Source of the DNA: Mycobacterium sp. ITM-2016-00318
Lineage (GTDB): Bacteria > Actinomycetota > Actinomycetes > Mycobacteriales > Mycobacteriaceae
NCBI RefSeq assembly: GCF_002968285.2
Contig: NZ_CP134400.1
Location: 4,712,001 to 4,776,000 of the forward strand
Direction: 5' to 3'
Length of the DNA stretch: 64,000 nt
The notes beneath the pieces were generated by a model. That model had not been told where the DNA came from. It ran no database searches and worked only from the letters and a program-made list of their open reading frames with translations. Of the stretch, positions 26,808 through 35,562 are shown in pieces (the stretch's first letter is position 1; each line of letters begins with the position of its first letter). The position numbers were made by a program, and so were the translations under genes.

Positions 26808-27628
26808 ATGCCGCGCTTCGAACCCCTACCCGAACGGAGGCCCGCTCTCGTGGCGGGCGCATCGTCGGGCATCGGTGAAGCAACCGCAATCGAACTCGCC
26901 GCCCGCGGCTTCCCCGTCGCGCTCGGCGCACGTCGCGTGGAGAAGCTCACCGAACTCGTCGGCAAGATCCAGGCCGACGGTGGTGAAGCCGTCGGATTCC
27001 ACCTTGACGTCACCGATCCCAATTCGGTGAAATCGTTTGTCTCACAGTCCATCGAGGCGCTCGGTGATATCGAGGTACTGGTGGCCGGGGCAGGCGACAC
27101 GTTCTTCGGCAAGCTCGACGAGATCACCCCCGACGAGTTCAACTCGCAATTGCAGATCCATCTGGTCGGCGCCAACCGGCTGGCCGCGGCGGTGCTGCCG
27201 GGAATGATGGATCGTCAGCGCGGCGATCTCATCTTCGTCGGCTCCGACGTGTCGCTACGCCAACGCCCGCACATGGGCGCCTACGGCGCCGCCAAGGCCG
27301 GTCTCATCGCGATGGTGACCAACTATCAGATGGAACTCGAAGGCACCGGTGTTCGGGCGTCGATCGTGCATCCCGGTCCGACCAAGACCGGGATGGGCTG
27401 GAGCCTGCCCGCCGAGAAGATCGGTCCCGCCCTCGAGGACTGGGCCAAGTGGGGTCAGGCCCGCCACGACTACTTCCTGCGCCCATCAGATCTCGCACGC
27501 GCCATCGCGTTCGTGGCCGAGACGCCGCGCGGCGGCTACATCGCGAACATGGAGCTTCAGCCCGAAGCGCCGCTGACCACTGCACCCGCCGAACGCCAAC
27601 AGCTGAGGCTGAACGAGGAGAATCTGAA

Positions 27629-27632
<4 letters not shown>
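26808..27632 (+). CDS. Short-chain dehydrogenase (Rv0765c-like)
   Basis: 274 residues; the ATG follows the CYP123 stop with no gap. The cofactor site is LVAGASSGIGEATAIEL, and a later block VGSDVSLRQRPHMGAYGAAKAG contains the Ser and the Y-x-x-x-K pair. The Arg in GARRVEKL after the second strand suggests NADP. It probably acts on the alcohol or ketone made by one of the flanking P450s (inference). Its stop overlaps the CYP51 start as ATGA. Confidence 0.9.
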
Positions 27633-29745
<2,113 letters not shown>

Positions 29746-29753
29746 CCTCCCGG

Positions 29754-29806
29754 CCAAGCGGTTGCTTGGGGGTGCGCGTGACCCACTTAACTACTGGTTC
29801 TAGTCT
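29754..29806 (+). promoter_or_regulatory. Hairpin then promoter for adhB
   Basis: CCAAGC-GGTT-GCTTGG (29754-29769) is a short perfect hairpin just after the Rv0762c-like stop and may end that transcript. After it, GTGACC (29778-29783) and TAGTCT (29801-29806) are separated by 17 bases and fit a -35/-10 pair. GGAAGG lies about eight bases before the adhB ATG at 29840. Confidence 0.5.
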
Positions 29807-29839
29807 GGCCTGAATGGCTCTAGCGGAAGGCACGTACGG

Positions 29840-30967
29840 ATGAAGACAAAGGGCGCTCTCATCTGGGAGTTCAACCAGCCGTGGTCGATCGAGGAGATCG
29901 AGATCGGCGACCCCGTCAAGGACGAGGTCAAGATCCAGATGGAAGCGTCGGGCATGTGCCACTCCGACCACCACCTGGTCACCGGCGACATCCCGATGGC
30001 CGGCTTCCCGGTGCTCGGCGGCCACGAGGGCGCGGGCATCGTCACCGAGGTCGGCCCAGGGGTCGAGGACATCGCACCCGGCGACCATGTTGTGCTGTCC
30101 TTCATCCCGTCCTGCGGCAGGTGTCCATCCTGTCAGGCGGGGCTGCGCAACCTGTGCGACCTCGGCGCCGGCCTGCTCGGTGGCCAGGCCGTCTCCGACA
30201 ACACGCACCGCATTCACGCCAAGGGCCAGCCGGTGTTCCCGATGACGCTGCTCGGAACCTTCAGCCCGTACATGGTGGTACACAAGAGTTCGGTCGTGAA
30301 GATCGATCCGTCGATCCCATTCGAGGTGGCGTGCCTCGTCGGCTGCGGCGTGACGACGGGCTACGGCTCGGCCGTCAAAGCGGGTGATATCCGCCCCGGT
30401 GACGACGTCCTGGTGATTGGTGTCGGTGGCGTCGGCATGTCGGCGGTGCAAGGTGCCGTGAACGCAGGTGCCCGCAACCTCTTCGTCATCGAGCCCGTCG
30501 AGTGGAAGCGCGACGCGGCACTCAAATTCGGAGCGACGCACGCCTATCCGGACACCGACGCCGCCTTCGCAGGTATCGCCGAGGTCACCCACGGCCTGAT
30601 GGCGCAGCAGGTCATCGTGACAGTCGGCGCGCTCAAGGGTGCCGACGTCGACACCTACGTGAACCTCACCGCCAAGGGCGGCACCACCGTCCTCACCGCC
30701 ATCGGCAGCCTGCTGGACACCAACGTCAACCTGAATCTGGCGATGCTCACGCTGATGCAGAAGCGTGTGCAGGGCACCATCTTCGGCGGCGGCAACCCAC
30801 ATTTCGACATCCCGCAGCTGCTGTCGATGTACAAGGCGGGCAAGCTCAACCTCGACGACATGGTCACCACCCAGTACAAGCTCGAGCAGATCAACGACGG
30901 CTACAAGGACATGCTCGAGGGCCGCAACATCCGTGGCGTCATCCGCTACACCGACGCCGACCGGTAA
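29840..30967 (+). CDS. adhB: Zinc-dependent alcohol dehydrogenase
   Basis: 375 residues, medium-chain dehydrogenase type. Catalytic zinc ligands are seen in SGMCHSDHHLVTGD and GGHEGAGIV, and the structural zinc has its four cysteines in CGRCPSCQAGLRNLC. The Rossmann motif is VLVIGVGGVGMSAVQGAV. It oxidises an alcohol or mycothiol adduct with NAD; the group includes class III-like formaldehyde dehydrogenases. By position it is adhB (Rv0761c). It has its own promoter candidate and is followed seven bases on by a SnoaL-like gene. Confidence 0.93.
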   Translation: MKTKGALIWEFNQPWSIEEIEIGDPVKDEVKIQMEASGMCHSDHHLVTGDIPMAGFPVLGGHEGAGIVTEVGPGVEDIAPGDHVVLSFIPSCGRCPSCQAGLRNLCDLGAGLLGGQAVSDNTHRIHAKGQPVFPMTLLGTFSPYMVVHKSSVVKIDPSIPFEVACLVGCGVTTGYGSAVKAGDIRPGDDVLVIGVGGVGMSAVQGAVNAGARNLFVIEPVEWKRDAALKFGATHAYPDTDAAFAGIAEVTHGLMAQQVIVTVGALKGADVDTYVNLTAKGGTTVLTAIGSLLDTNVNLNLAMLTLMQKRVQGTIFGGGNPHFDIPQLLSMYKAGKLNLDDMVTTQYKLEQINDGYKDMLEGRNIRGVIRYTDADR

Positions 30968-30973
30968 CCGCGC

Positions 30974-31405
30974 ATGACGCAGGAAACCGTGGAGCAGAGC
31001 CCCGCGTTGGCCGCGTCGCAGGCCTCATGGGCCGCCGTCCACGCCAAGGACAAGGCTGCCTGGCTCTCCCTGATGACCGACGATGTCGTCATCGAGGACC
31101 CGATCGGCCCCGCCTACACCAATCCCGACGGCACCGGTGTGCGCGGTAAGGACGGCGTCTCCTCGTTCTGGGACAACAGCATCGGGCTCGCTACGATCAC
31201 GATCACATGTGAAGAGACCTTCCCGTCGAGTTCTCCCAACGAGATCGCTCACATCCTGAACCTGCGCTTCGCGTTCGACAACGGTTCGGCGAGCGCGGTG
31301 CGCGGAGTCTTCACCTACAAGGTCAACGACGCGGGCCTGCTGACCAACCTGCGCGGCTACTGGAACATGGGCATGATGAAGCCCGTGACGGACGGCGGCG
31401 ATTAG
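30974..31405 (+). CDS. Ketosteroid-isomerase-like NTF2 protein (Rv0760c-like)
   Basis: 143 residues. The N-terminal helix and AAVHAKDKAAWLSLMTDDVVIEDP are typical of the SnoaL/KSI fold, with a candidate catalytic Asp in VIEDPIGPAY. Rv0760c of M. tuberculosis is recalled as a steroid-binding KSI-like protein with weak or no isomerase activity. Its TAG stop (31403-31405) overlaps the first codon of the next SDR frame. Confidence 0.88.
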   Translation: MTQETVEQSPALAASQASWAAVHAKDKAAWLSLMTDDVVIEDPIGPAYTNPDGTGVRGKDGVSSFWDNSIGLATITITCEETFPSSSPNEIAHILNLRFAFDNGSASAVRGVFTYKVNDAGLLTNLRGYWNMGMMKPVTDGGD

Positions 31406-32255
31406 CGCTTCTCTCTCCGGGCGCGGCGCCGTCGTCGTCGGCGGCTCGCGCGGTATCGGGTTTCAGGTCGCCGCACACCTCGCCGCCCAGGGCGCAGGCG
31501 TCGTCGTCAACGGTCGCGACGCCGATACCGCCGCCGAGGCGGCGGCACATATCGACCGTGCGGTCGCTCATCCCGGTTCGCCGGCCGATCCGGCGGTGGC
31601 CGACGCGCTGATCGACAGGTGCACAAGCGAATTCGGCCGCATCGACATCCTGGTGAACTGCGCGGGCACCGCCGGGTTGGCCAGTGAGTCGATCCTCGAC
31701 GTCACCAGCGCGCAATTCCACGAGCTACTCGACGGCCATCTCGTCACCACGTTCGAGACGTGTCGGGCCGCGGCGCCGAAGATGGTCGAACAGGGCGGCG
31801 GCGCCATCATCAACACCAGTTCGTTCGCCTACCTCGGCGATTACGGCGGCACCGGCTACCCGGCGGGCAAGGGCGGCGTCAACGGCCTGACGATGGCGCT
31901 CGCGACCGAACTCAGGGAGCATGGCGTGCGCGCCAACGTGGTGTGCCCTGGCGCGAAGACGCGGCTGTCCACCGGGCCCGAGTACGAGGCGCATATCGCG
32001 GAGCTGAACCGCAGGGGCATGCTCGACGACGTCAGCACGCAGACCGCGCTCGAAGCCCCGCCTCCCGAGTACGCGGCGCCGATCTACGGCTACCTCGCAA
32101 GCGATCTAGCCGTGAACGTCACGGGCCGGATCTTCATTGCCGCAGGCGGTTTCGTCGGCGAGTTCGCACGACAGACGCCGGCGATCATCGGCTACCGAGA
32201 CCATAACGACTCGCCGCCGTGGTCGGTCGACGAACTGGCGGAGCTGATCAAGTAG
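31401..32255 (+). CDS. SDR without a canonical start codon
   Basis: About 284 residues. The dinucleotide-binding motif AVVVGGSRGIGFQVAAHLA lies within the first 30 codons, so the start must be near 31401, yet there is no ATG, GTG or TTG between the in-frame stop at 31386-31388 and that motif. The only plausible start is ATT 31401, overlapping the preceding TAG as ATTAG. The active site has NTSSFAYLGDYGGTGYPAGK, giving Ser, Tyr and Lys. The frame is otherwise intact, with ITGR-type C-terminal VTGRIFIAAGG. It has no counterpart next to Rv0760c in M. tuberculosis. A rare ATT start or a lost start codon are both possible. Confidence 0.75.
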   Translation: MSASLSGRGAVVVGGSRGIGFQVAAHLAAQGAGVVVNGRDADTAAEAAAHIDRAVAHPGSPADPAVADALIDRCTSEFGRIDILVNCAGTAGLASESILDVTSAQFHELLDGHLVTTFETCRAAAPKMVEQGGGAIINTSSFAYLGDYGGTGYPAGKGGVNGLTMALATELREHGVRANVVCPGAKTRLSTGPEYEAHIAELNRRGMLDDVSTQTALEAPPPEYAAPIYGYLASDLAVNVTGRIFIAAGGFVGEFARQTPAIIGYRDHNDSPPWSVDELAELIK

Positions 32256-32774
32256 TCCGCCGGTGTCGGCAGGCCCATTCAACTGCCAGCTCATCGGCAT
32301 AGAGAGTCCCCAGAATTGATCCGACACGGCCGGAACATCGCGCTCGATTGAATTCACGTCAGCACAAGCCCGGACCAACATGCTTCAATCGGAAAGCTCC
32401 CGACCAACCTTTACGGGTGATACAGGTTTTGTCACGGTGGAGATGGCAATCCTCTGTATGACTTGCGCAGCGGCCTCTAGGGAGGGCGGTCGCGCGTAAG
32501 TCGGGGATGGTCCTGGTCGGGGGCGGGCTTTAGGCGGCTTGATCCGGTGGGGCCATCCCCTCCCAGGACTGCCCGGGGGCGGTGACCGACAGCCATACGC
32601 CATACCTGCCGGCCACCAGACGCGGCATTTGTGCAACGCTCGCGCTTGATAGATGTACCCGGCGGGGCCGTGTCGCAACCCAATGATGGGACGTTTTTCC
32701 CAATTGTGGGAACGCTAGGGGTTGATGCCTCGTTGTTGACGTTCGCCCTTCGCGGGTCTGGAATGCTCGCGGGT
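32256..32774. other. 519-bp intergenic region with alternative hairpins
   Basis: No convincing gene is seen between the SDR and the HIT gene. GGGGATGG (32503-32510) can pair with CCATCCCC (32553-32560), and GTCCTGG (32510-32516) can pair with CCAGGAC (32563-32569). The two pairings cross, so they would be alternatives or a pseudoknot. Near 32690-32715 there are GGGA/TCCC repeats before the HIT start. It may hold a leader RNA or a small RNA, but this is weak. Confidence 0.35.
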
Positions 32775-33179
32775 ATGGCTACCGTCTTCACCAAGATCAT
32801 CAACGGGGAGATTCCCGGGCGCTTCGTCTACGAAGACGACGACATCGTCGCGTTCCTGACTATCGCGCCGATCACGCAGGGCCACACGTTGGTGGTGCCG
32901 CGCGCCGAGATCGACAATTGGCAGGATGTCGAACCGGCCTTTTTCAGCCGCGTCATGGAGGTCTGCCAGCTGATCGGCAAGGCGGTGTCGAGAGCCTTCG
33001 ACGTCGAGCGGGCAGGGGTGATCATCGCCGGCCTCGAAGTGCCGCACCTGCACGTGCATGTCTTCCCGGCGCGCGAACTGTCGGACTTCGGCTTCGCCAA
33101 TGCCGACCCCGATCCGTCTGCGGAGTCGCTGGACGAGGCGCAGACCAAAATCAAGGCTGCACTGGCAGCGCTGGCCTGA
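32775..33179 (+). CDS. HIT-family nucleotide hydrolase/transferase (Rv0759c-like)
   Basis: 134 residues from ATG 32775 ([17 protein letters not shown]), the normal start of Hint/HinT-type proteins. The active-site triad HLHVHVF fits HxHxHxx. These enzymes hydrolyse AMP-lysine and related phosphoramidates or dinucleoside polyphosphates. In M. tuberculosis the phoR gene converges on this gene. Here the phoP stump reads into its 3' end and overlaps its last 29 bases. Confidence 0.9.
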   Translation: MATVFTKIINGEIPGRFVYEDDDIVAFLTIAPITQGHTLVVPRAEIDNWQDVEPAFFSRVMEVCQLIGKAVSRAFDVERAGVIIAGLEVPHLHVHVFPARELSDFGFANADPDPSAESLDEAQTKIKAALAALA

Positions 33180-33456
33180 CCACGGTGTGCTGGGTGTCGG
33201 CCCGCAGCCGCCGCAACACGCCGAAGCCGTCCATGCCGGGCATCATCACGTCGAGGATGACCGCGTCGGGACGTATCTCGCGGGCCTTGTCCAGCGCGGC
33301 CGGACCGTTGGAGGCGGTGTGGACTTCGAAGCCCTGAAACTTGAGGCTCACCGAGAGGAGTTCGACGATGTTGGTCTCATCGTCGACGACGAGTACTCGG
33401 GCCTCTGGGACAGATTCTGGGAGTGCAGCCATGGCCATCGCCCAAATGTCTCCCAA
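33151..33456 (-). pseudogene. phoP: PhoP response-regulator stump; phoR and the DNA-binding domain are gone
   Basis: 101 codons. Residues 18-87 match the PhoP receiver domain: EARVLVVDDETNIVELLSVS, then FEVHTASNG and DAVILDVMMPGMDGFGVLRRL, with phosphoacceptor Asp at residue 69 (equivalent to Asp71 by recall). After RRLRAD the match ends; 14 unrelated residues follow to a stop. The last 30 or so receiver residues and the whole winged-helix domain are missing, and no histidine kinase gene is present. The HIT gene stop is about 17 bases past the breakpoint. In M. tuberculosis the order is phoP, phoR, then Rv0759c convergent, so one deletion explains the structure. Confidence 0.88.
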
Positions 33457-33563
33457 TTTCCTGGCAATGAAGCCGTAGGGCAGCTGTCAACTTCCTCTGA
33501 GTCCTAGTGTGCTTCCTCAACTGGCACGGTGGTGCCGGATTGCTGCACCCATACACTGAGGTG

Positions 33564-34295
33564 ATGAACCTGGCCAAGAACCTGGTCGACCTGGCCGTCG
33601 CGCCCGCCCGAATCGGGCTCGCTGCCGCGGAGGCCGGCCTTGACGTCGCCGCTGGCGCGGTTGGGCTCGCCCAGCGGGCCGTCGGTCAGGCGAACGCGGG
33701 AGCGAGAGCAGGATCGGGTTCGGTCGCGCACATGCTCGGCATCGACGAGGCCGTCGAGCGGGCGAACCGGCTGGCCAGGCTGATGGACGAGGACCAGCCG
33801 CTGGGCCGGGCGCTGACGCCGGGCGGCCCGATCGACCGGCTGCTGGCGCCCGGCGGCGTGGTCGACAAGGTGACGATGCCGGGCGGCGTACTGGACCGGC
33901 TGACGCAGGACGACGGCGGGCTGATGCGGGCCATCGAGCCCGGCGGCCTGGTCGACCAGCTGCTCGACGAGGACGGTCTGGTCGAGCGGTTGCTCGCCGA
34001 GGACGGTCTGGCCGACCGGCTGCTCGCCCCCGGCGGACTGGTCGACAAGCTGACCGCGAGGAACGGGCCGCTGGAGCAGTTGGCCGACGTCGCCGACACC
34101 CTCAACCGGCTCGCGCCGGGGCTCGAGGCGCTCGAGCCGACGATCGAGGCGTTGCGTGAAGCCGTCATCGTGCTGAGCCAGGTGGTCAACCCGCTGAGCA
34201 ACATCGCCGACCGGATTCCCTTCCCCGGCCGGCGGCCGCGTCGGTCGTCGTCGACGCCGGTGCGCTCACAGCGGGTCATCGAAGCCGACGAGTAA
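33564..34295 (+). CDS. Decapeptide-repeat protein next to phoP (Rv0756c-like)
   Basis: 243 residues from ATG 33564, with GAGGTG just upstream. Residues 1-75 are helical and Ala-rich (NLVDLAVAPARIGLAAAEAG). Residues 85-174 are nine tandem ten-residue repeats of the form xPGGLVDKLL, for example APGGVVDKVT, MPGGVLDRLT and APGGLVDKLT; three units have EDG in place of PGG. The C-terminal part has a helix around the Leu-rich NRLAPGLEALEPTIEAL and a basic tail. There is no signal peptide. The length and divergent position match Rv0756c, whose function is unknown. A repeat-built helical or solenoid scaffold that may bind membranes is possible (inference). Confidence 0.8.
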   Translation: MNLAKNLVDLAVAPARIGLAAAEAGLDVAAGAVGLAQRAVGQANAGARAGSGSVAHMLGIDEAVERANRLARLMDEDQPLGRALTPGGPIDRLLAPGGVVDKVTMPGGVLDRLTQDDGGLMRAIEPGGLVDQLLDEDGLVERLLAEDGLADRLLAPGGLVDKLTARNGPLEQLADVADTLNRLAPGLEALEPTIEALREAVIVLSQVVNPLSNIADRIPFPGRRPRRSSSTPVRSQRVIEADE

Positions 34296-34331
34296 ACCGT
34301 TGGGCCGTCTTCGATAAGGTGGTGCCCGCAG

Positions 34332-34403
34332 GCCTCCTTAGCTCAGTGGTAGAGCGTTCGCCTTGTAAGCGGAATGTCATCGGTTCAATCCCGATAGGAG
34401 GCT
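34332..34403 (+). tRNA. tRNA-Thr (anticodon TGT)
   Basis: 72 bases folding into a full cloverleaf. Acceptor arms are GCCTCCT and AGGAGGC, the D-arm is GCTC/GAGC, the anticodon arm is TTCGC/GCGGA with loop CTTGTAA, and the T-arm is ATCGG/CCGAT with loop TTCAATC. The anticodon TGT reads the threonine codon ACA. The discriminator is T; CCA is not encoded. Confidence 0.93.
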
Positions 34404-34416
34404 CCGATTCGGGGGC

Positions 34417-34434
34417 GGCCACTTGTCAGTGGCC
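34417..34434 (+). terminator. Hairpin after tRNA-Thr
   Basis: GGCCACT-TGTC-AGTGGCC, a perfect 7-bp stem with a 4-base loop, 14 bases after the tRNA. There is no U-tract, as usual in mycobacteria. It probably ends the tRNA transcript. Confidence 0.6.
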
Positions 34435-34451
34435 GATCGTAACGTCGGCGC

Positions 34452-34856
34452 ATGAGGCAATGTCGCGGCTGTGGCACCGAACTCTCGAAGCGCAGCCAGA
34501 AAATCTACTGCGGCAACGCATGCCAGGCATCGGTCCGTCGCGACAACTCCATCAAACGCTGGCTCGAAACCGGCGACGCGTGGATCGGGACTCGCCAGGT
34601 TCATTACATCCGGCAGTACCTCTTCGACGCGCAATCGGGCTGCTGCGCGGTGTGCGGCGGAGCAAGCACATGGCTCGGCCTACCACTGGCCTTGGTGTTG
34701 GACCACATCGACGGCGACCCGACGAACAACCGACGGGAGAACCTGCGGCTGGTGTGTCCGAACTGCGACTCTCAGCTTCCGACGTTCAAGAGCCGTAACC
34801 GTGGGAATGGACGCCACTACCGTCGGCAGCGCTACGCCGGCGGCCAGTCGTACTGA
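34452..34856 (+). CDS. HNH endonuclease-like protein
   Basis: 134 residues. A zinc-binding N-terminal segment (CRGCGTELSKRSQKIYCGNAC) is followed by a second cysteine pair (CCAVCGG) and the HNH core LALVLDHIDGDPTNNRREN with LRLVCPNC. The first His and the Asn-rich helix are present. The last His position is less clear: the family's final H/N falls in RRENLRLV. Free-standing HNH proteins of this size occur as phage or mobile-element leftovers and as housekeeping nickases. It starts 49 bases after tRNA-Thr, a usual integration site, but no integrase is nearby. Confidence 0.8.
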   Translation: MRQCRGCGTELSKRSQKIYCGNACQASVRRDNSIKRWLETGDAWIGTRQVHYIRQYLFDAQSGCCAVCGGASTWLGLPLALVLDHIDGDPTNNRRENLRLVCPNCDSQLPTFKSRNRGNGRHYRRQRYAGGQSY

Positions 34857-34881
34857 CGGCGTGGCTTCCCTGTCGGACAGG

Positions 34882-34958
34882 AAACCCTTCCCTTTCACGC
34901 CTGGAATATGGCTTCTCAGCGATTACAGAACCCCCACGTGATCACGATGATTTCCCTC
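34882..34958 (+). promoter_or_regulatory. Shared 77-base leader, copy A
   Basis: Aligns without gaps to 35486-35562 and 37712-37788. Strongest blocks are CTTCCC near the 5' end, TGG..TATGGCTT, GCGATTAC (40 bases before the start codon in all three copies) and CTC directly before ATG. Similarity continues into the first codons (ATG..TAC..GA). Copy A heads a 34-codon frame followed by the coiled-coil gene. Confidence 0.8.
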
Positions 34959-35063
34959 ATGGTCACGTACTCGGAGCTACCGCAACCCAACCGATTCCCG
35001 TTGGTGCGCGTATCCGATTCTGGCCCATGGCTTTTGGACCGCAGCCGTCGGGATAAGGAGTAG
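34959..35063 (+). CDS. 34-residue peptide starting with the shared N-terminal motif
   Basis: MVTYSELPQPNRFPLVRVSD and then a charged tail SGPWLLDRSRRDKE. The first eight residues match the starts of the GT2 (MTTYCEE) and acyltransferase (MTKYWEE) proteins, and it is preceded by the same leader. AAGGAG lies in its last codons and serves the coiled-coil gene starting at 35069, so the two are translationally coupled. It may be a leader peptide or a decayed gene start. Confidence 0.55.
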   Translation: MVTYSELPQPNRFPLVRVSDSGPWLLDRSRRDKE

Positions 35064-35068
35064 CCGAA

Positions 35069-35458
35069 ATGGACGCGGAGCTGATGCAACAGTATCGAAG
35101 GCGCCGGCAACGGAGCGGCCGCGGAAGCGGATGGCAGCCCGGGCGCTACCGGGATGACCGCAGGACCACACAGGAAGGAAATGAGGACGTCATGATGCCA
35201 CTCACACCGGGCGGACAGATCGATGAACTGCGCCGTCTACTAAAAGAGTCGGAGCAGCGTCGCCAGGCCGCCGAACTCAAGCTCGCCGATCGCGAACGCC
35301 AACTCGGCACCGCACGCCAATCGATCGCGACCCAGGATCACCGCATCGAGCGAATGACCGCCGAACTCGCGCGGCTGCGGGGTGCGGTAACGGCAACCGT
35401 GATCGACTCCTACGCGCTCGACTTCCCGAACTTCTTCAAGAGCACCAGCGAGCGCTGA
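35069..35458 (+). CDS. Coiled-coil protein upstream of the GT2 gene
   Basis: 129 residues. The first 40 are basic and Arg/Gly-rich (QQYRRRRQRSGRGSGW), likely disordered. Residues 50-108 form a coiled coil (ELRRLLKESEQRRQAAELKL and onwards). The end DSYALDFPNFFKSTSER has an aromatic DFPNFF motif. ATG 35192, preceded by GAGGACGTC, is a second plausible start that would skip the basic part. I do not recognise the family. Its place between two copies of the shared leader suggests it serves the polysaccharide locus, perhaps as a regulator or scaffold (inference). Confidence 0.65.
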   Translation: MDAELMQQYRRRRQRSGRGSGWQPGRYRDDRRTTQEGNEDVMMPLTPGGQIDELRRLLKESEQRRQAAELKLADRERQLGTARQSIATQDHRIERMTAELARLRGAVTATVIDSYALDFPNFFKSTSER

Positions 35459-35485
35459 CGCCCGACGGCTTACCAAACCGACAGG

Positions 35486-35562
35486 AATATCTTCCCCCTC
35501 CGGAGTGGACTCTGGCTTCCCGGCGATTACGGAACCACTCCCCGATCACAACGATGGTGCTC
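35486..35562 (+). promoter_or_regulatory. Shared 77-base leader, copy B
   Basis: The same leader as at 34882 and 37712, ungapped, before the GT2 start. It has CTCTGGCTTCCCGGCGATTAC, with GCGATTAC 40 bases before ATG 35563. The alignment argues that translation begins at 35563, not the in-frame ATG 35554. No standard Shine-Dalgarno sequence is present in any copy. Confidence 0.8.

Noticed and set aside
34332..34403. tRNA-Thr as a proven integration site
   Set aside because: I found no second copy of the tRNA 3' end in the window and no integrase, so only the boundary position supports it.
34882..35562. A c-di-GMP or ydaO-type riboswitch in the shared leader
   Set aside because: I could not fit the conserved core of either class, and conservation runs into the coding region, which is unusual for those classes.
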